DNA of 64,000 bases from Micromonospora sp045209745 (GTDB lineage Bacteria > Actinomycetota > Actinomycetes > Mycobacteriales > Micromonosporaceae). A program made the position numbers and the translations under genes. The stretch spans positions 2,790,001 to 2,854,000 of the forward strand of contig NZ_CP109273.1 of the NCBI RefSeq assembly GCF_045209745.1, in the 5' to 3' direction. The notes below the pieces were generated by a model. It did not search any database, was not told where the DNA came from, and was given only the letters and a program-made list of their open reading frames with translations. This document shows, one piece after another, positions 9,093 through 17,338 of this stretch (the stretch's first letter is position 1; every line of letters starts with the position of its first letter).

Positions 9093-11461
9093 TCCGGGAG
9101 CGGGCCTATCCGGTCGAACCGTGGCACATCCGGGAGACCCAGCTGGACATGGACGTGCTGGCCCAGTCGGAGTCGGTCTTCGCGCTCTCCAACGGGCACG
9201 TCGGGCTGCGCGGCAACCTCGACGAGGGTGAGCCGCACGGCCTGCCCGGCACCTACCTCAACTCGTTCTACGAGTTGCGTCCGCTGCCGTACGCGGAGGC
9301 GGGCTACGGGTTCCCCGAGTCCGGGCAGACCATCGTCAACGTCACCAACGGCAAACTGATCCGCCTGCTCGTCGACGACGAACCGCTCGACGTGCGCTAC
9401 GGGGAGCTGCTGGCCCACGAGCGGATCCTCGACCTGAGGGCCGGCACTCTGCACCGGGAGCTGCACTGGCGCTCGCCCGCCGGCCGCGAGGTCAAGGTCC
9501 GCAGCACTCGACTCGTCTCGTTCACCCAGCGGTCGGTGGCCGCCATCAGCTACGAGGTGGAGGCCGTCGAAGGCCCGCTGCGGCTGATCGTGCAGTCCGA
9601 GTTGGTGGCCAACGAGTCGCTGCCCGCGCAGAGCAAGGACCCCCGGGTCGCAGCGGTGCTGGAATCGCCCTTGCACGCCGAGGAGAAGCTCACCACCCCG
9701 GACGGGGGGCAGCTGATCCACCGCACCAAGGTCTCTGGCCTGCGGGTCGCCGCCGCCATGGAGCACGAGGTGCACGGCCCGGACCACATCACCATCGAGT
9801 CCGAGGGATACGAGGACTGGGTACGCACCACCATCGCCTGCGTGCTCCAGCCCGGCGAGAAGCTGCGGGTGATCAAGTATCTGGCGTACAGCTGGTCGAG
9901 CCGGCGGTCGCTACCCGCGCTGCGCGACCAGGTTGGCGCGGCCCTCGCTGGCGCACGGCTGGACGGCTGGGACGGGCTGCACCGGGAGCAGCGCAACTAT
10001 CTTGACGCGTTCTGGGACGCAGCCGACGTGCTGGTCGAGGGTGACCCGGAGGTGCAGCAGGCGGTCCGGTTCGGTCTCTTCCACGTGCTCCAGGCCGGCG
10101 CCCGCGCCGAGCAGCGACCGATCTCGGCAAAGGGGCTGACCGGCCCCGGTTACGACGGGCACGCATTCTGGGACACCGAGATGTTCGTCCTGCCCGTGCT
10201 CACGTACACCCAGCCGAGCGCGGTGCGCAGCGCGTTGCAGTGGCGGCACAGCACGCTGGACTCGGCGAGGGAGCGTGCCGACACGCTCAACCTCAAGGGT
10301 GCCGCTTTTCCGTGGCGGACCATCGAGGGGCCGGAATCCTCCGGATACTGGCCGGCCGGCACGGCGGCCTTTCACATCGGTGCCGACATCGCTGATGCCG
10401 TGCGCCGTTACGTGATGGTCACCGGAGACACCGAGCTGGAGCGGGAGATCGGGCTGGAGCTGTTGGTGGAGACCGCCCGGCTGTGGCGCTCGATGGGCCA
10501 CCACGATCGGCACGGGCAGTTCCACATCGACGGTGTCACCGGCCCGGACGAATACACGGCCGTGAAGAACGACAACATCTACACCAACCTGATGGCGCAG
10601 CGGAACCTGCTGACCGCCGCCGACGCGGTGATGCGCCACCGGGACGAGGCGTTCCACCTCGGGGTCACCGACGAGGAGGCCGCGAGCTGGCGGGACGCCG
10701 CGACCTCGATGCACGTCCCGTACGACGAGGAGCTCGACGTCCACCAGCAGGTGGACGGCTTCACCCGTCTTGAGGAGTGGGACTTCACGAAGACACCGGC
10801 GGAAAAATACCCGCTGCTGCTGCACTACCCGTACTTCGAGCTGTACCGCAAGCAGGTGGTCAAGCAGGCTGACCTGGTCCTGGCCATGCACTGGCGAGGG
10901 GACGCGTTCACCCCCGAGCAGAAGGTGCGCAACTTCCTCTACTACGAGCGCCGTACCGTACGCGACTCGTCGTTGTCGGCCTGCACCCAGGCGGTGCTCG
11001 CCGCCGAGGTGGGCCACCCGGAGTTGGCGCACACCTACCTGCGCGAGGCCGCACTGATGGACCTGCACGACCTCAACGAAAACACCCGGGACGGCGTGCA
11101 CATGGCCTCATTGGCTGGTGCGTGGCTCGCCCTGGTCAGCGGGTTCGGCGGTCTGCGGGACCATGACGGCAAGCTGTCCTTCACGCCCCGGCTCTCCAGC
11201 CGGCTCAACCGGCTGGAGTTCTCCCTGCAATGGCGGGGGCTGTCACTGCGGGTGGATGTCCGGCCGCACCAGACGACATACTCGCTCCGCCACGGCGGCC
11301 CGGATGACGTGGTGGAACTGCGCCACCACGACCAGGTGATACGGGTCACCTGCGATGAGCCGGTGACGGTGCCGGTGCCGCCGGCCGAGCCGTCCGGGCC
11401 TCCGCCGGAGCACCCACCGGGCAGGTCGCCGCTGCTGCGGTTGCCCGAGCACGAGCAGTGA
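9089..11461 (+). CDS. Glycoside hydrolase family 65 phosphorylase (maltose/trehalose/kojibiose type)
   Basis: The 790-residue length and domain order match GH65: an N-terminal beta-sandwich, an (alpha/alpha)6 barrel and a C-terminal sheet. The catalytic acid is Glu488 in GPDEYT. The barrel contains the family pattern KGLTGPGYDGHAFWDTE and KQADLVLAM. GH65 phosphorylases cleave alpha-glucosyl disaccharides with phosphate, releasing beta-glucose 1-phosphate, the substrate of the mutase encoded directly upstream and translationally coupled to it. Whether the sugar is trehalose, maltose or kojibiose cannot be decided here. A bidirectional terminator follows within 2 bp. Confidence 0.92.
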   Translation: MIRERAYPVEPWHIRETQLDMDVLAQSESVFALSNGHVGLRGNLDEGEPHGLPGTYLNSFYELRPLPYAEAGYGFPESGQTIVNVTNGKLIRLLVDDEPLDVRYGELLAHERILDLRAGTLHRELHWRSPAGREVKVRSTRLVSFTQRSVAAISYEVEAVEGPLRLIVQSELVANESLPAQSKDPRVAAVLESPLHAEEKLTTPDGGQLIHRTKVSGLRVAAAMEHEVHGPDHITIESEGYEDWVRTTIACVLQPGEKLRVIKYLAYSWSSRRSLPALRDQVGAALAGARLDGWDGLHREQRNYLDAFWDAADVLVEGDPEVQQAVRFGLFHVLQAGARAEQRPISAKGLTGPGYDGHAFWDTEMFVLPVLTYTQPSAVRSALQWRHSTLDSARERADTLNLKGAAFPWRTIEGPESSGYWPAGTAAFHIGADIADAVRRYVMVTGDTELEREIGLELLVETARLWRSMGHHDRHGQFHIDGVTGPDEYTAVKNDNIYTNLMAQRNLLTAADAVMRHRDEAFHLGVTDEEAASWRDAATSMHVPYDEELDVHQQVDGFTRLEEWDFTKTPAEKYPLLLHYPYFELYRKQVVKQADLVLAMHWRGDAFTPEQKVRNFLYYERRTVRDSSLSACTQAVLAAEVGHPELAHTYLREAALMDLHDLNENTRDGVHMASLAGAWLALVSGFGGLRDHDGKLSFTPRLSSRLNRLEFSLQWRGLSLRVDVRPHQTTYSLRHGGPDDVVELRHHDQVIRVTCDEPVTVPVPPAEPSGPPPEHPPGRSPLLRLPEHEQ

Positions 11462-11462
11462 C

Positions 11463-11492
11463 GGTCGGGGCGGGAGTTTCCCCGCCCCGACC
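11463..11492. terminator. Bidirectional hairpin terminator between convergent genes
   Basis: A perfect 12-bp stem (GGTCGGGGCGGG / CCCGCCCCGACC) with loop AGTTTC sits between the GH65 stop (11461) and the stop of the small minus-strand gene (11507), so it can serve both. Confidence 0.75.
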
Positions 11493-11506
11493 GCCTCGCG
11501 CCGGTG

Positions 11507-11689
11507 TCAGACCGGCTCTCCGGTCGACGGGCGCCCGATCGCGTCTCGGGGCGCCATCGCCCGGGGATCGTCGGGCAGGCGGGCCTCGACGGCCCGGTCT
11601 CCGAAGTCCTTGTTGCGCTCGGCGTCCTGTTCCCGCCGGTTCCGTTCGTCGTCCATCTGCTGCTGCTGGGACGTCTGCTGCTTGGCCAT
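11507..11689 (-). CDS. Small hydrophilic protein, unknown function
   Basis: A 60-residue highly charged, Gln/Arg/Asp-rich protein beginning MAKQQTSQQQQMDDERNRRE. The start is chosen at ATG 11687-11689. A longer upstream reading of the same frame would overlap the divergent promoter region and has unlike composition. There is no membrane segment or signal peptide, and the sequence looks disordered or coiled. It is divergent from the alpha/beta hydrolase at 11859. Similar short acidic/basic proteins are common in actinomycetes, but I know of no function. Confidence 0.55.
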   Translation of the reverse strand: MAKQQTSQQQQMDDERNRREQDAERNKDFGDRAVEARLPDDPRAMAPRDAIGRPSTGEPV

Positions 11690-11858
11690 GGCGATCCTCG
11701 CGATCCGTCGGGGCGCGGTTGCGCCGACACGGTCTGCGGTCGTTCGTCGCGTACCCGACGGCCCTTCCCGCAAACGCGACCTGCGGCGGGGTCCGCCCGA
11801 TGCGTGCGGCGCGGCGGGCGGGGTATCCAGGTCGCCGGCGAGCACGTGGAGGTGGGGC

Positions 11859-12512
11859 ATGGACGAGCAGCGCAACACGGTGACCATTCCGGTCGGGGAC
11901 GCTCAACTCCCCGCCGACGTGATGCTGCCCGCTCAGTCGGTCGGTGTCGTGCTCTTCGCGCACGGCAGCGGCAGCTCTCGGCACAGCCCACGCAACGTGT
12001 CGGTGGCCCGTGCGCTGAACGGTCGGGGGCTCGGCACGGTGCTGGTGGACCTGCTCACCCCGACCGAGGACGAGGTGGACGCACGCACCGCCGAACTGCG
12101 GTTCGACATCGGGCTGCTGGCCAGTCGGCTCGCCGGGATCGTCGACTGGTTGGCGGTCGAGCGCCCCGCCGGCGACGTGCCGATCGGCCTGTTCGGGGCC
12201 AGTACGGGGGCCGCCGCCGCCCTGGTCGCGGCGGCGTCCCGCGCGGATCGGGTGAGTGCTGTGGTCAGCCGGGGCGGTCGGCCGGACCTGGCCGCCGACG
12301 CGCTGGCTCAGGTGCGTACCCCGACGTTGCTGCTGGTCGGCGGCCTGGACGAGGAAGTGATCACGCTCAACGAGCGGGCGCTGGCCGAGCTGGGGGAGGT
12401 CGGTGAGCTACGTGTGGTTCCCGGCGCGACCCATCTCTTCGAGGAGCCCGGCACCCTTGAACAGGTCGCCGACCAGGCGGGCAGCTGGTTCGTCACCCAC
12501 CTCAGCCGATGA
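11859..12512 (+). CDS. Alpha/beta hydrolase (dienelactone-hydrolase-like)
   Basis: The 217-residue protein has the oxyanion segment LFAHGSGSSRHSPRN, nucleophile elbow GASTGAA (Ser), the acid region VGGLDEEV and the catalytic His in GATHLFEEPG. This layout matches the small dienelactone-hydrolase family that in other actinomycetes is often fused to or near phosphoribosyltransferase domains. None is present here. The start is placed at ATG 11859 (GGAGGTGGGGC upstream); an open frame continues further 5' but reads into the divergent promoter. The stop codon abuts the stop of the convergent AI-2E gene. Confidence 0.82.
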   Translation: MDEQRNTVTIPVGDAQLPADVMLPAQSVGVVLFAHGSGSSRHSPRNVSVARALNGRGLGTVLVDLLTPTEDEVDARTAELRFDIGLLASRLAGIVDWLAVERPAGDVPIGLFGASTGAAAALVAAASRADRVSAVVSRGGRPDLAADALAQVRTPTLLLVGGLDEEVITLNERALAELGEVGELRVVPGATHLFEEPGTLEQVADQAGSWFVTHLSR

Positions 12513-13616
12513 TCAGTCCGCCGGCAGGAGGGTCGAGGTGGAGCGACGCTGTTGGACGGTGTCGATGACGCGCCAGAGGACGGCGGTGATCGGGACGCTG
12601 ACGAAGGCGCCAGCGATGCCCGCGATCAGGGTGCCCGCGGTGACCGTCACCAGGATCACCGCCGGGTGCAGTCGGACCTGCCGCTTCATGACCAGCGGCT
12701 CCAGCAGGTTGCCCTCGATCTGCTGCACGGCGATCACCGCGGCGAGGGTGAGCAGTGCGGTGGTGGGGCCGTTCGCGGCAAGTGCGACCAGCACCGCCAC
12801 CGCGCCGGCCGCCGTCGCCCCGATGATCGGCACGAAACCGCCGAGGAAGGTGATCAGCGCCAGTGGCAGGGCCAGCGGCACCCGCAGCACCACCAGAGCC
12901 AGGCCGATGCCGATCGCGTCGATCGCGGCGATCAACATGGTGCCCCGGCTGTACGCACCCAACGTCTGCCAACCTGCCCGGCCGGCCTCGGCCATCACGG
13001 CCTGGTTCGGGCCGGATACCCGCGACAGCACCCAGTGCCACATCGACCGGCCGTCCTTGAGCAGGAAGAAGAGCAGCACCAGAGCGAGCAGCGCGGAGCC
13101 GAACACCTCGGTCACGGTCCGGGCACCCGCCACCGGGTCCGGCGAGCTGCCGCCCAGCCCTTCTCGGGCCTGGTCGACGAGGCGGTCCAGCTGTGCTTCG
13201 GTGACCGGCAGCGTGGAGGTCACGAAGTCCCGGGTGCGTTCAGCCCCCTGCGTCAACTCCTGGCTGAGCTGGTCGAACTGGCTGGCAGTCAGGTTCCATA
13301 CCAACGCGCCGACGCCGACCAGGATGCCGAGCAGCAGGAGGACGGTGCACAGGGCGGCCAGTGCCGCCGGCAGTCGCAGCCGGCGCAGCAGGAGCAGCAC
13401 CGGGTCGAGCAGCGCGGTGAGGAAGATGGTGGCGGCCAGCGCGATGGCCAGCGGTGCCAGCAGGACGGCGATCCGGCTCAGCAGGTAGAGCCCGGCGACT
13501 GTCACCACCAGGCAGGCGCTCCACAACACCGCGGTCCGGACCAGCCAGGGCAGCGTCGCCCACGTCTGGCGCGGCCCGGTGCCGCCCGTCGTCACTTCGG
13601 GTTCCTCTGCCGCCAT
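12513..13616 (-). CDS. AI-2E family transporter (UPF0118 membrane permease)
   Basis: The 367-residue protein has about seven to eight hydrophobic helices. It has the family signature near the C-terminus: PLALPLALITFLGGFVPIIG, then VQQIEGNLLEPLVMKRQV and HPAVILVTVTAGTLIAGIAG. The family includes exporters of autoinducer-2 and some ion/proton antiporters, so the substrate is open. The start at ATG 13614-13616 has a GAGGAGG ribosome site. The longer upstream frame is not used, because it runs into the divergent MT0933-like promoter region. Stop codons of this gene and the hydrolase touch (12512/12513). Confidence 0.88.
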   Translation of the reverse strand: MAAEEPEVTTGGTGPRQTWATLPWLVRTAVLWSACLVVTVAGLYLLSRIAVLLAPLAIALAATIFLTALLDPVLLLLRRLRLPAALAALCTVLLLLGILVGVGALVWNLTASQFDQLSQELTQGAERTRDFVTSTLPVTEAQLDRLVDQAREGLGGSSPDPVAGARTVTEVFGSALLALVLLFFLLKDGRSMWHWVLSRVSGPNQAVMAEAGRAGWQTLGAYSRGTMLIAAIDAIGIGLALVVLRVPLALPLALITFLGGFVPIIGATAAGAVAVLVALAANGPTTALLTLAAVIAVQQIEGNLLEPLVMKRQVRLHPAVILVTVTAGTLIAGIAGAFVSVPITAVLWRVIDTVQQRRSTSTLLPAD

Positions 13617-13769
13617 GTCGGTCCTCCTCGATCTCGACGAGGTCGGTACCCGGCCGGGCGTGTGCCGACACCCGTATCGCCACCGCTGGGCAGGCCGCTG
13701 TCCGCGCGGACCGTACGCCGGCCGCGACGTCCCAGGTGGGGGTTCGCGGACCGCACCCAGAACGACCGC

Positions 13770-13794
13770 GTTTGCACTTTCTGTCCAAGGGAAC
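13770..13794 (+). promoter_or_regulatory. Possible stress-sigma (SigB/SigF-like) promoter
   Basis: GTTTG, a 14-nt spacer and GGGAAC lie 37 bp before the GTG of the MT0933-like gene. This approximates the GTTT-N14-16-GGGTAT pattern used by SigB/SigF-type factors. The -10 element matches only partly, so this is tentative. Confidence 0.3.
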
Positions 13795-13830
13795 GTCTCT
13801 GGGACAGACCGACTGGAGGAGGAGCGCGCC

Positions 13831-14013
13831 GTGGGTGACTTCATGGACAAGGCCGAGGACTTCGCCGACAAGCACGACAAGCAGGTCGACCAGGGTGTGC
13901 AAAAGGCTGGCGACATGGCCGACAAGCGCACCGGCGGCAAGTACGAGGACCAGATCGACAAGGGCGTGGACCAGGCCCAGGCGCGCACCGGTGAGGGCGA
14001 CCAGGTCCGTTGA
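13831..14013 (+). CDS. MT0933/Rv0909-like antitoxin family protein (no toxin nearby)
   Basis: A 60-residue acidic/basic protein with the family pattern DKHDKQVDQGVQKAGDMADK, KTGGKYEDQIDKG-like (here KRTGGKYEDQIDKG) and a Gln/Ala tail. The mycobacterial member Rv0909 is paired with toxin Rv0910, but no SRPBCC-type toxin gene lies beside this one. A general stress role is an alternative. The GTG at 13831 has an excellent GGAGGAG ribosome site, and the longer upstream frame is ignored. A shared terminator follows. Confidence 0.75.
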   Translation: MGDFMDKAEDFADKHDKQVDQGVQKAGDMADKRTGGKYEDQIDKGVDQAQARTGEGDQVR

Positions 14014-14066
14014 CGTGCCGGATGCCTCCCGCGCCGCAGCTTGCTGTTCGGACGCGTACGCAGGAC

Positions 14067-14097
14067 GGGCCGGCCTCCCTGAAAGGGAGACCGGCCC
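14067..14097. terminator. Bidirectional hairpin terminator
   Basis: A 13-bp stem with one mismatch (GGGCCGGCCTCCC / GGGAGACCGGCCC) and loop TGAAA lies between the convergent MT0933-like and C39 peptidase genes. Confidence 0.75.
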
Positions 14098-14112
14098 GGT
14101 GAACCGTCAGGA

Positions 14113-14757
14113 TCACGAGGAGTAGCCGCGCTCCGCGATCCAGTTGGCGATCTTCGGCAGGCTCATCCAGTACTCGCCCAGCGCCGGGTTGGCCGGGTCG
14201 GCGACCCGGATGATGTCGCCACCGTCGCGGTAGCCGACGAGGGTCAGGTAGTGGCCGCCCTCGTACGAGTGCGGGTTGCCGTCGGTGTCCACGGTCGTGC
14301 CCTTGACGTTGGCGACCACCGGTCGGCCGGCGTCCACCGCGGCCCGCACGTCCCGGCGTAGCTGCTCGACCTGATCCGGGCGGGCCACCGAGTCACGGAT
14401 CTCGGTGGTGCGGTACTTGCCGCCGGCCAGTTCGTTCAGCACCCGGGTGGTGTCCAGGGCCGAAGGGGTGCCCGCCTCGGTGGTGCCGAGCAGTTGGGCC
14501 ACCTCATCCTGGGAGAACGCCTTGCCTTGGGCGGACAACGCCATCCGGGTCGCGGCCGGGCCGCAGTAGTAGAAGTTCGGCTGGGCCTGGTAGTCGATGC
14601 CGAGGATCCGCTCCGCCGACCGGTCGGTCTGGTTCGACGAGGTCGGGGCGGCCTGCACCGGGGCAGCCTGTGCGGCTACCGCCGGACCGAGGGCGCAACC
14701 GCCGGCGACCAGCAGGCCGACGACGGACAGACCGCTCTTCTGGGCGATCGGGTTCAT
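14113..14757 (-). CDS. Secreted C39-family (papain-like) peptidase
   Basis: The 214-residue protein has a signal peptide (MNPIAQKSGLSVVGLLVAGG...AAQA, cleavage near residue 31) and a C39-like domain: catalytic Cys in FYYCGPAATRMAL, His in EGGHYLTLVGY and an Asp/Asn in VADPAN. Stand-alone secreted C39 proteins of actinomycetes probably act on extracellular peptides or cell-wall proteins; the substrate is unknown. The start is set at ATG 14755-14757 (GGAGACTCGACC upstream), because a longer frame would place an Arg-rich stretch before the signal peptide. Confidence 0.85.
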   Translation of the reverse strand: MNPIAQKSGLSVVGLLVAGGCALGPAVAAQAAPVQAAPTSSNQTDRSAERILGIDYQAQPNFYYCGPAATRMALSAQGKAFSQDEVAQLLGTTEAGTPSALDTTRVLNELAGGKYRTTEIRDSVARPDQVEQLRRDVRAAVDAGRPVVANVKGTTVDTDGNPHSYEGGHYLTLVGYRDGGDIIRVADPANPALGEYWMSLPKIANWIAERGYSS

Positions 14758-15004
14758 GGTCGAGTCTCCGTTCGGGGTTGGCGCCTCCGACTGGCGGAGG
14801 GCGGCAGCACCGGGAATGGCGCTCGGCAACAGCACGGCGACGACCAGGCGTGCTCTCGGACCTGGGCGTACCAGGTACGTAACGGCTCCGCTCTGGCGGG
14901 CATTCCGCCGACGGAGGGAGTGCGGGCGTCGCGAACGCACCGTCACCAAAACGGCCCAAAAGGCTTAAACCTGACACCGGGCATTGCCTGGGCCACGCGG
15001 CAGG

Positions 15005-15412
15005 TCAGAGGCTCCCCAGCAGCCCGGTCACGGTGATCTCGATGACGACCCGCTCCGGATTCGGGCGCGGGGGCCGGTAGCGCTCGGCGTAGCGGCGCTC
15101 CGCCTCCGCCACCGCGCCCCGATCCGACCGGAGCACCGCGCGGCCCTCGATGGTCAGCCAGCGTCGGCCATCCACGTGGCAGACGGCCACGGGCGCTCCA
15201 GCCGCGCCGGCAGCCGCCACGTGACGGGCCTTGCGCGAGGTGCCGGAGGTGATGACCCGGGCCAGTCCGGCCGCCGGGTCGAGGGTCACCCCGACCGGTA
15301 CGACGTGCGGGGTGCCGTCGGCACGCAGGGTGGTCAGCGTCGCGAGGTGCCGTTCCGCGCAGAAGGCGACAACGCACTCATCGCGCACGTCCAACCGATG
15401 ATCGCCCGCCAT
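15005..15412 (-). CDS. PPOX-class split-barrel (F420/FMN-dependent) family protein
   Basis: The 135-residue single domain fits the pyridoxamine-phosphate-oxidase-like split barrel: FCAERHLATLTTLRADGTPHVVPVG, SRKARHV and RRWLTIEGRAVLRSD, then the tail RYAERYRPPRPNPERVVIEI. Actinobacterial members use F420 or FMN for reductions such as biliverdin or quinone reduction; the reaction here is not determinable. The start is ATG 15410-15412. It precedes the C39 gene on the same strand, with about 250 bp between. Confidence 0.82.
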   Translation of the reverse strand: MAGDHRLDVRDECVVAFCAERHLATLTTLRADGTPHVVPVGVTLDPAAGLARVITSGTSRKARHVAAAGAAGAPVAVCHVDGRRWLTIEGRAVLRSDRGAVAEAERRYAERYRPPRPNPERVVIEITVTGLLGSL

Positions 15413-15443
15413 GCCCGTCCCCTGTCCGCCGAACCGACCTCGA

Positions 15444-15785
15444 TCATGGCACGCGGCGGCGTACCCGGTCCCGATCCGGCGGGGCGTCCGGCTGACCGGG
15501 CAGTTGGCGACCCGTCGCCCGGCGTTGGTGCACCAGCCGGGTGAGGTAGATCAACGCGGCGGCCAGGACACCCATGTCATCCAGGTAGATCGGATCGGGG
15601 AGCACGTCGATCGGGAAGATCGTGTAGATCAGCGCCCCGTAGAAGGCGACCTTGCCGCCCGCGCCGAGCCCGGTCAGCAGCCGTCGCGTACGCACCACCC
15701 GCACCGCCAGCAGCACGGCACCGACCAGTGTGGCGATCGCCAGGATGCCGGCGATCACCACGAGGACCCAGGCCTGTCGGGACAT
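15444..15785 (-). CDS. YkvA/DUF1232 family membrane protein
   Basis: The 113-residue protein has an N-terminal helix (QAWVLVVIAGILAIATLVGAVL) and the diagnostic DUF1232 segment FYGALIYTIFPIDVLPDPIY, followed by DDMGVLAAALIYL. The family is widespread and of unknown function. The ATG at 15783-15785 begins MSRQAW. It lies 31 bp upstream of the PPOX gene on the same strand and may be co-transcribed with it. Confidence 0.85.
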   Translation of the reverse strand: MSRQAWVLVVIAGILAIATLVGAVLLAVRVVRTRRLLTGLGAGGKVAFYGALIYTIFPIDVLPDPIYLDDMGVLAAALIYLTRLVHQRRATGRQLPGQPDAPPDRDRVRRRVP

Positions 15786-15818
15786 GCCGTCACGCTAACC
15801 CACCCGACACCGCTCGGC

Positions 15819-16616
15819 TCAGAACGCGGGCACCGTCGCTCGGCCGCGGGCGATCACCTTGTTGTCCCGGGTCTGCTCGACCGACGGCCGGGCAACCTCG
15901 CTGAGCGAAAGCACCGACGCCGACTCCGCGACCCGTCGTCCGGTGGCAGCGTGGGCCTCCTCGCGCAGACTGCGGGCCGCCGCCACGGCCAGCTCCGCCG
16001 CCCGCCAGGCAACCTGCTCCTGCTCGCGGGCGGCGGCGTGCCTGGCCGCCAGGTTGTCCCGGATCGCTCGCTGCAGCACCAGCTCCTGCTCGACCGGGTG
16101 CAGCCGCGGGTCCCAGCCGTCGCGGTGCGCGAAGACGCCGCTGAGCTGCTCCACCGACAGCTCCCGCCGCCAGTACGCGTCCAGGGCGGCGCGGTGCAGG
16201 TAGCGCTCGCGGTCCACGTACTCGGAGGGAGTCCGGGCGGTGTGCGGGAGCGGCATCGCGGCCGCAGCGCCGAGCCGCCGCACGGCCGCCTCAGCCGCCT
16301 CGTACGTCTGCCAGGCTGCCTCGACCGCCTCCTGCGCGGCCACCCACTCCGCCCGGCGGCGCTGCGCGGTGCTGGTCGCCCCCTCCGCGGCCACCGCGAC
16401 CTCCTGCGCGTAGCGGCTCTGCTCCCGTTCCTCCTGCGCCTGTTCGAGTTGGCTCGGCATGGCCGCGCGGCGGATCCGGGCGCCCGGGTCGAAGCGGAGC
16501 CGGCCGGGCCGCAGCAGGAGAGCGGAGACAGCGACCCCGACCACCCCGAGCAGGCTCAGCCAGATGACGGCGGCGCGGGACAGGTCGGGCAGGGCGGCGG
16601 AGAGGATGGATTGCAT
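15819..16616 (-). CDS. Membrane-anchored coiled-coil protein, unknown function
   Basis: The 265-residue protein has one N-terminal helix (AAVIWLSLLGVVGVAVSALLL) followed by a long Ala/Glu/Arg-rich, mostly helical region (SQLEQAQEEREQSRYAQEV..., AEWVAAQEAVEAAWQTYEAAEAA), so it is probably a coiled coil facing the cytoplasm. I do not recognise the family. The start is chosen at ATG 16614-16616, which has AAGGTG six bases upstream. A 28-residue upstream extension has Pro/Arg-rich composition and no ribosome site. Confidence 0.65.
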   Translation of the reverse strand: MQSILSAALPDLSRAAVIWLSLLGVVGVAVSALLLRPGRLRFDPGARIRRAAMPSQLEQAQEEREQSRYAQEVAVAAEGATSTAQRRRAEWVAAQEAVEAAWQTYEAAEAAVRRLGAAAAMPLPHTARTPSEYVDRERYLHRAALDAYWRRELSVEQLSGVFAHRDGWDPRLHPVEQELVLQRAIRDNLAARHAAAREQEQVAWRAAELAVAAARSLREEAHAATGRRVAESASVLSLSEVARPSVEQTRDNKVIARGRATVPAF

Positions 16617-16772
16617 GATCAGCACCTTGCGGTCGAAGGCGGGTATCGACGGGCGGCAGGAGGGGCCCGACAGCACCGGTCGGCCGGGTGGCGGGGTCAT
16701 CCCGTCGACGACAGCTCAGGTGCCGCGACGGATTACCCGGGACCGGGCCCCGGAGCTAGCGCCGGGCCTGGA

Positions 16773-17132
16773 TCAGCGGGCGGGTGGGCCGCGTCGCGTT
16801 GGAGTGCCACGGCCGGGGTCGATGGCCGGTGTGTGCCCCGGGCCCTTTGTGAACGGAGCGGCCACCGCGGCGGTATCGACCGTGCCAGCCGGCGGGGCGG
16901 CAGCGGGCTGGCCCGCCCGCTCGGTGACCGGGGCGGCATCGGGGCGGACAGTGGCCACCCGGCTGCTCACGGCACTGGGCCGCAGCTGCGTCGGGGCAGG
17001 CGGTGGTGTCGCGGCGAGAACGCCACCGAGGCCGACCGCGAGCACCAGCGCGGTGACCGCCAGCCTGGTCAGGTCCCGCAGTGACCGCAGCACAGCCCGT
17101 CGGGCTGGGCGGACACACGCTGCGGACGACAC
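16773..17132 (-). CDS. Small secreted or membrane-anchored Pro/Ala-rich protein
   Basis: The 119-residue protein has a basic N-terminus and a hydrophobic helix (LAVTALVLAVGLGGVLA, about residues 25-41), then a Pro/Thr/Ala-rich exported tail without cysteines. It could be a signal-anchored envelope protein. It starts at GTG 17130-17132 with a weak ribosome site. It lies downstream of the ESX-substrate gene but is separated from it by a strong hairpin terminator, so it is probably transcribed alone. No family recognised. Confidence 0.5.
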   Translation of the reverse strand: MSSAACVRPARRAVLRSLRDLTRLAVTALVLAVGLGGVLAATPPPAPTQLRPSAVSSRVATVRPDAAPVTERAGQPAAAPPAGTVDTAAVAAPFTKGPGHTPAIDPGRGTPTRRGPPAR

Positions 17133-17245
17133 CAGACCAACCTATCGCCCGCCCCGGCATGTCGCAGCACGGCGACGGTCCGGTCCGGCGTGACCGCCAC
17201 CACCATGCGCACTGTGGACGGCAACGATCGACACCCGAAAACGGA

Positions 17246-17283
17246 GGTGCCCCCGGGCCGGATCAGATCCGGTCGGGGGCACC
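17246..17283 (-). terminator. Strong hairpin terminator after ESX-substrate gene
   Basis: The arms GGTGCCCCCGGGCCGGATC and GATCCGGTCGGGGGCACC pair over 17 bp with a 1-2 nt internal bulge and a minimal loop, 55 bp beyond the stop of the minus-strand gene ending at 17339. Confidence 0.75.
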
Positions 17284-17338
17284 GCACATCGTTCCTGTGG
17301 CACCACCGGTGGTCAACGTTGCCGGCGGCGGATCGTGG

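Noticed and set aside
13831..14013. Toxin-antitoxin module with the MT0933-like protein
   Set aside because: No toxin-type gene (SRPBCC or other) is adjacent on either side; neighbours are a permease and a peptidase.
14758..14960. Possible c-di-AMP riboswitch before the C39 peptidase
   Set aside because: The conserved GGGGTGAATC and GTCAGCTAACC blocks are absent.
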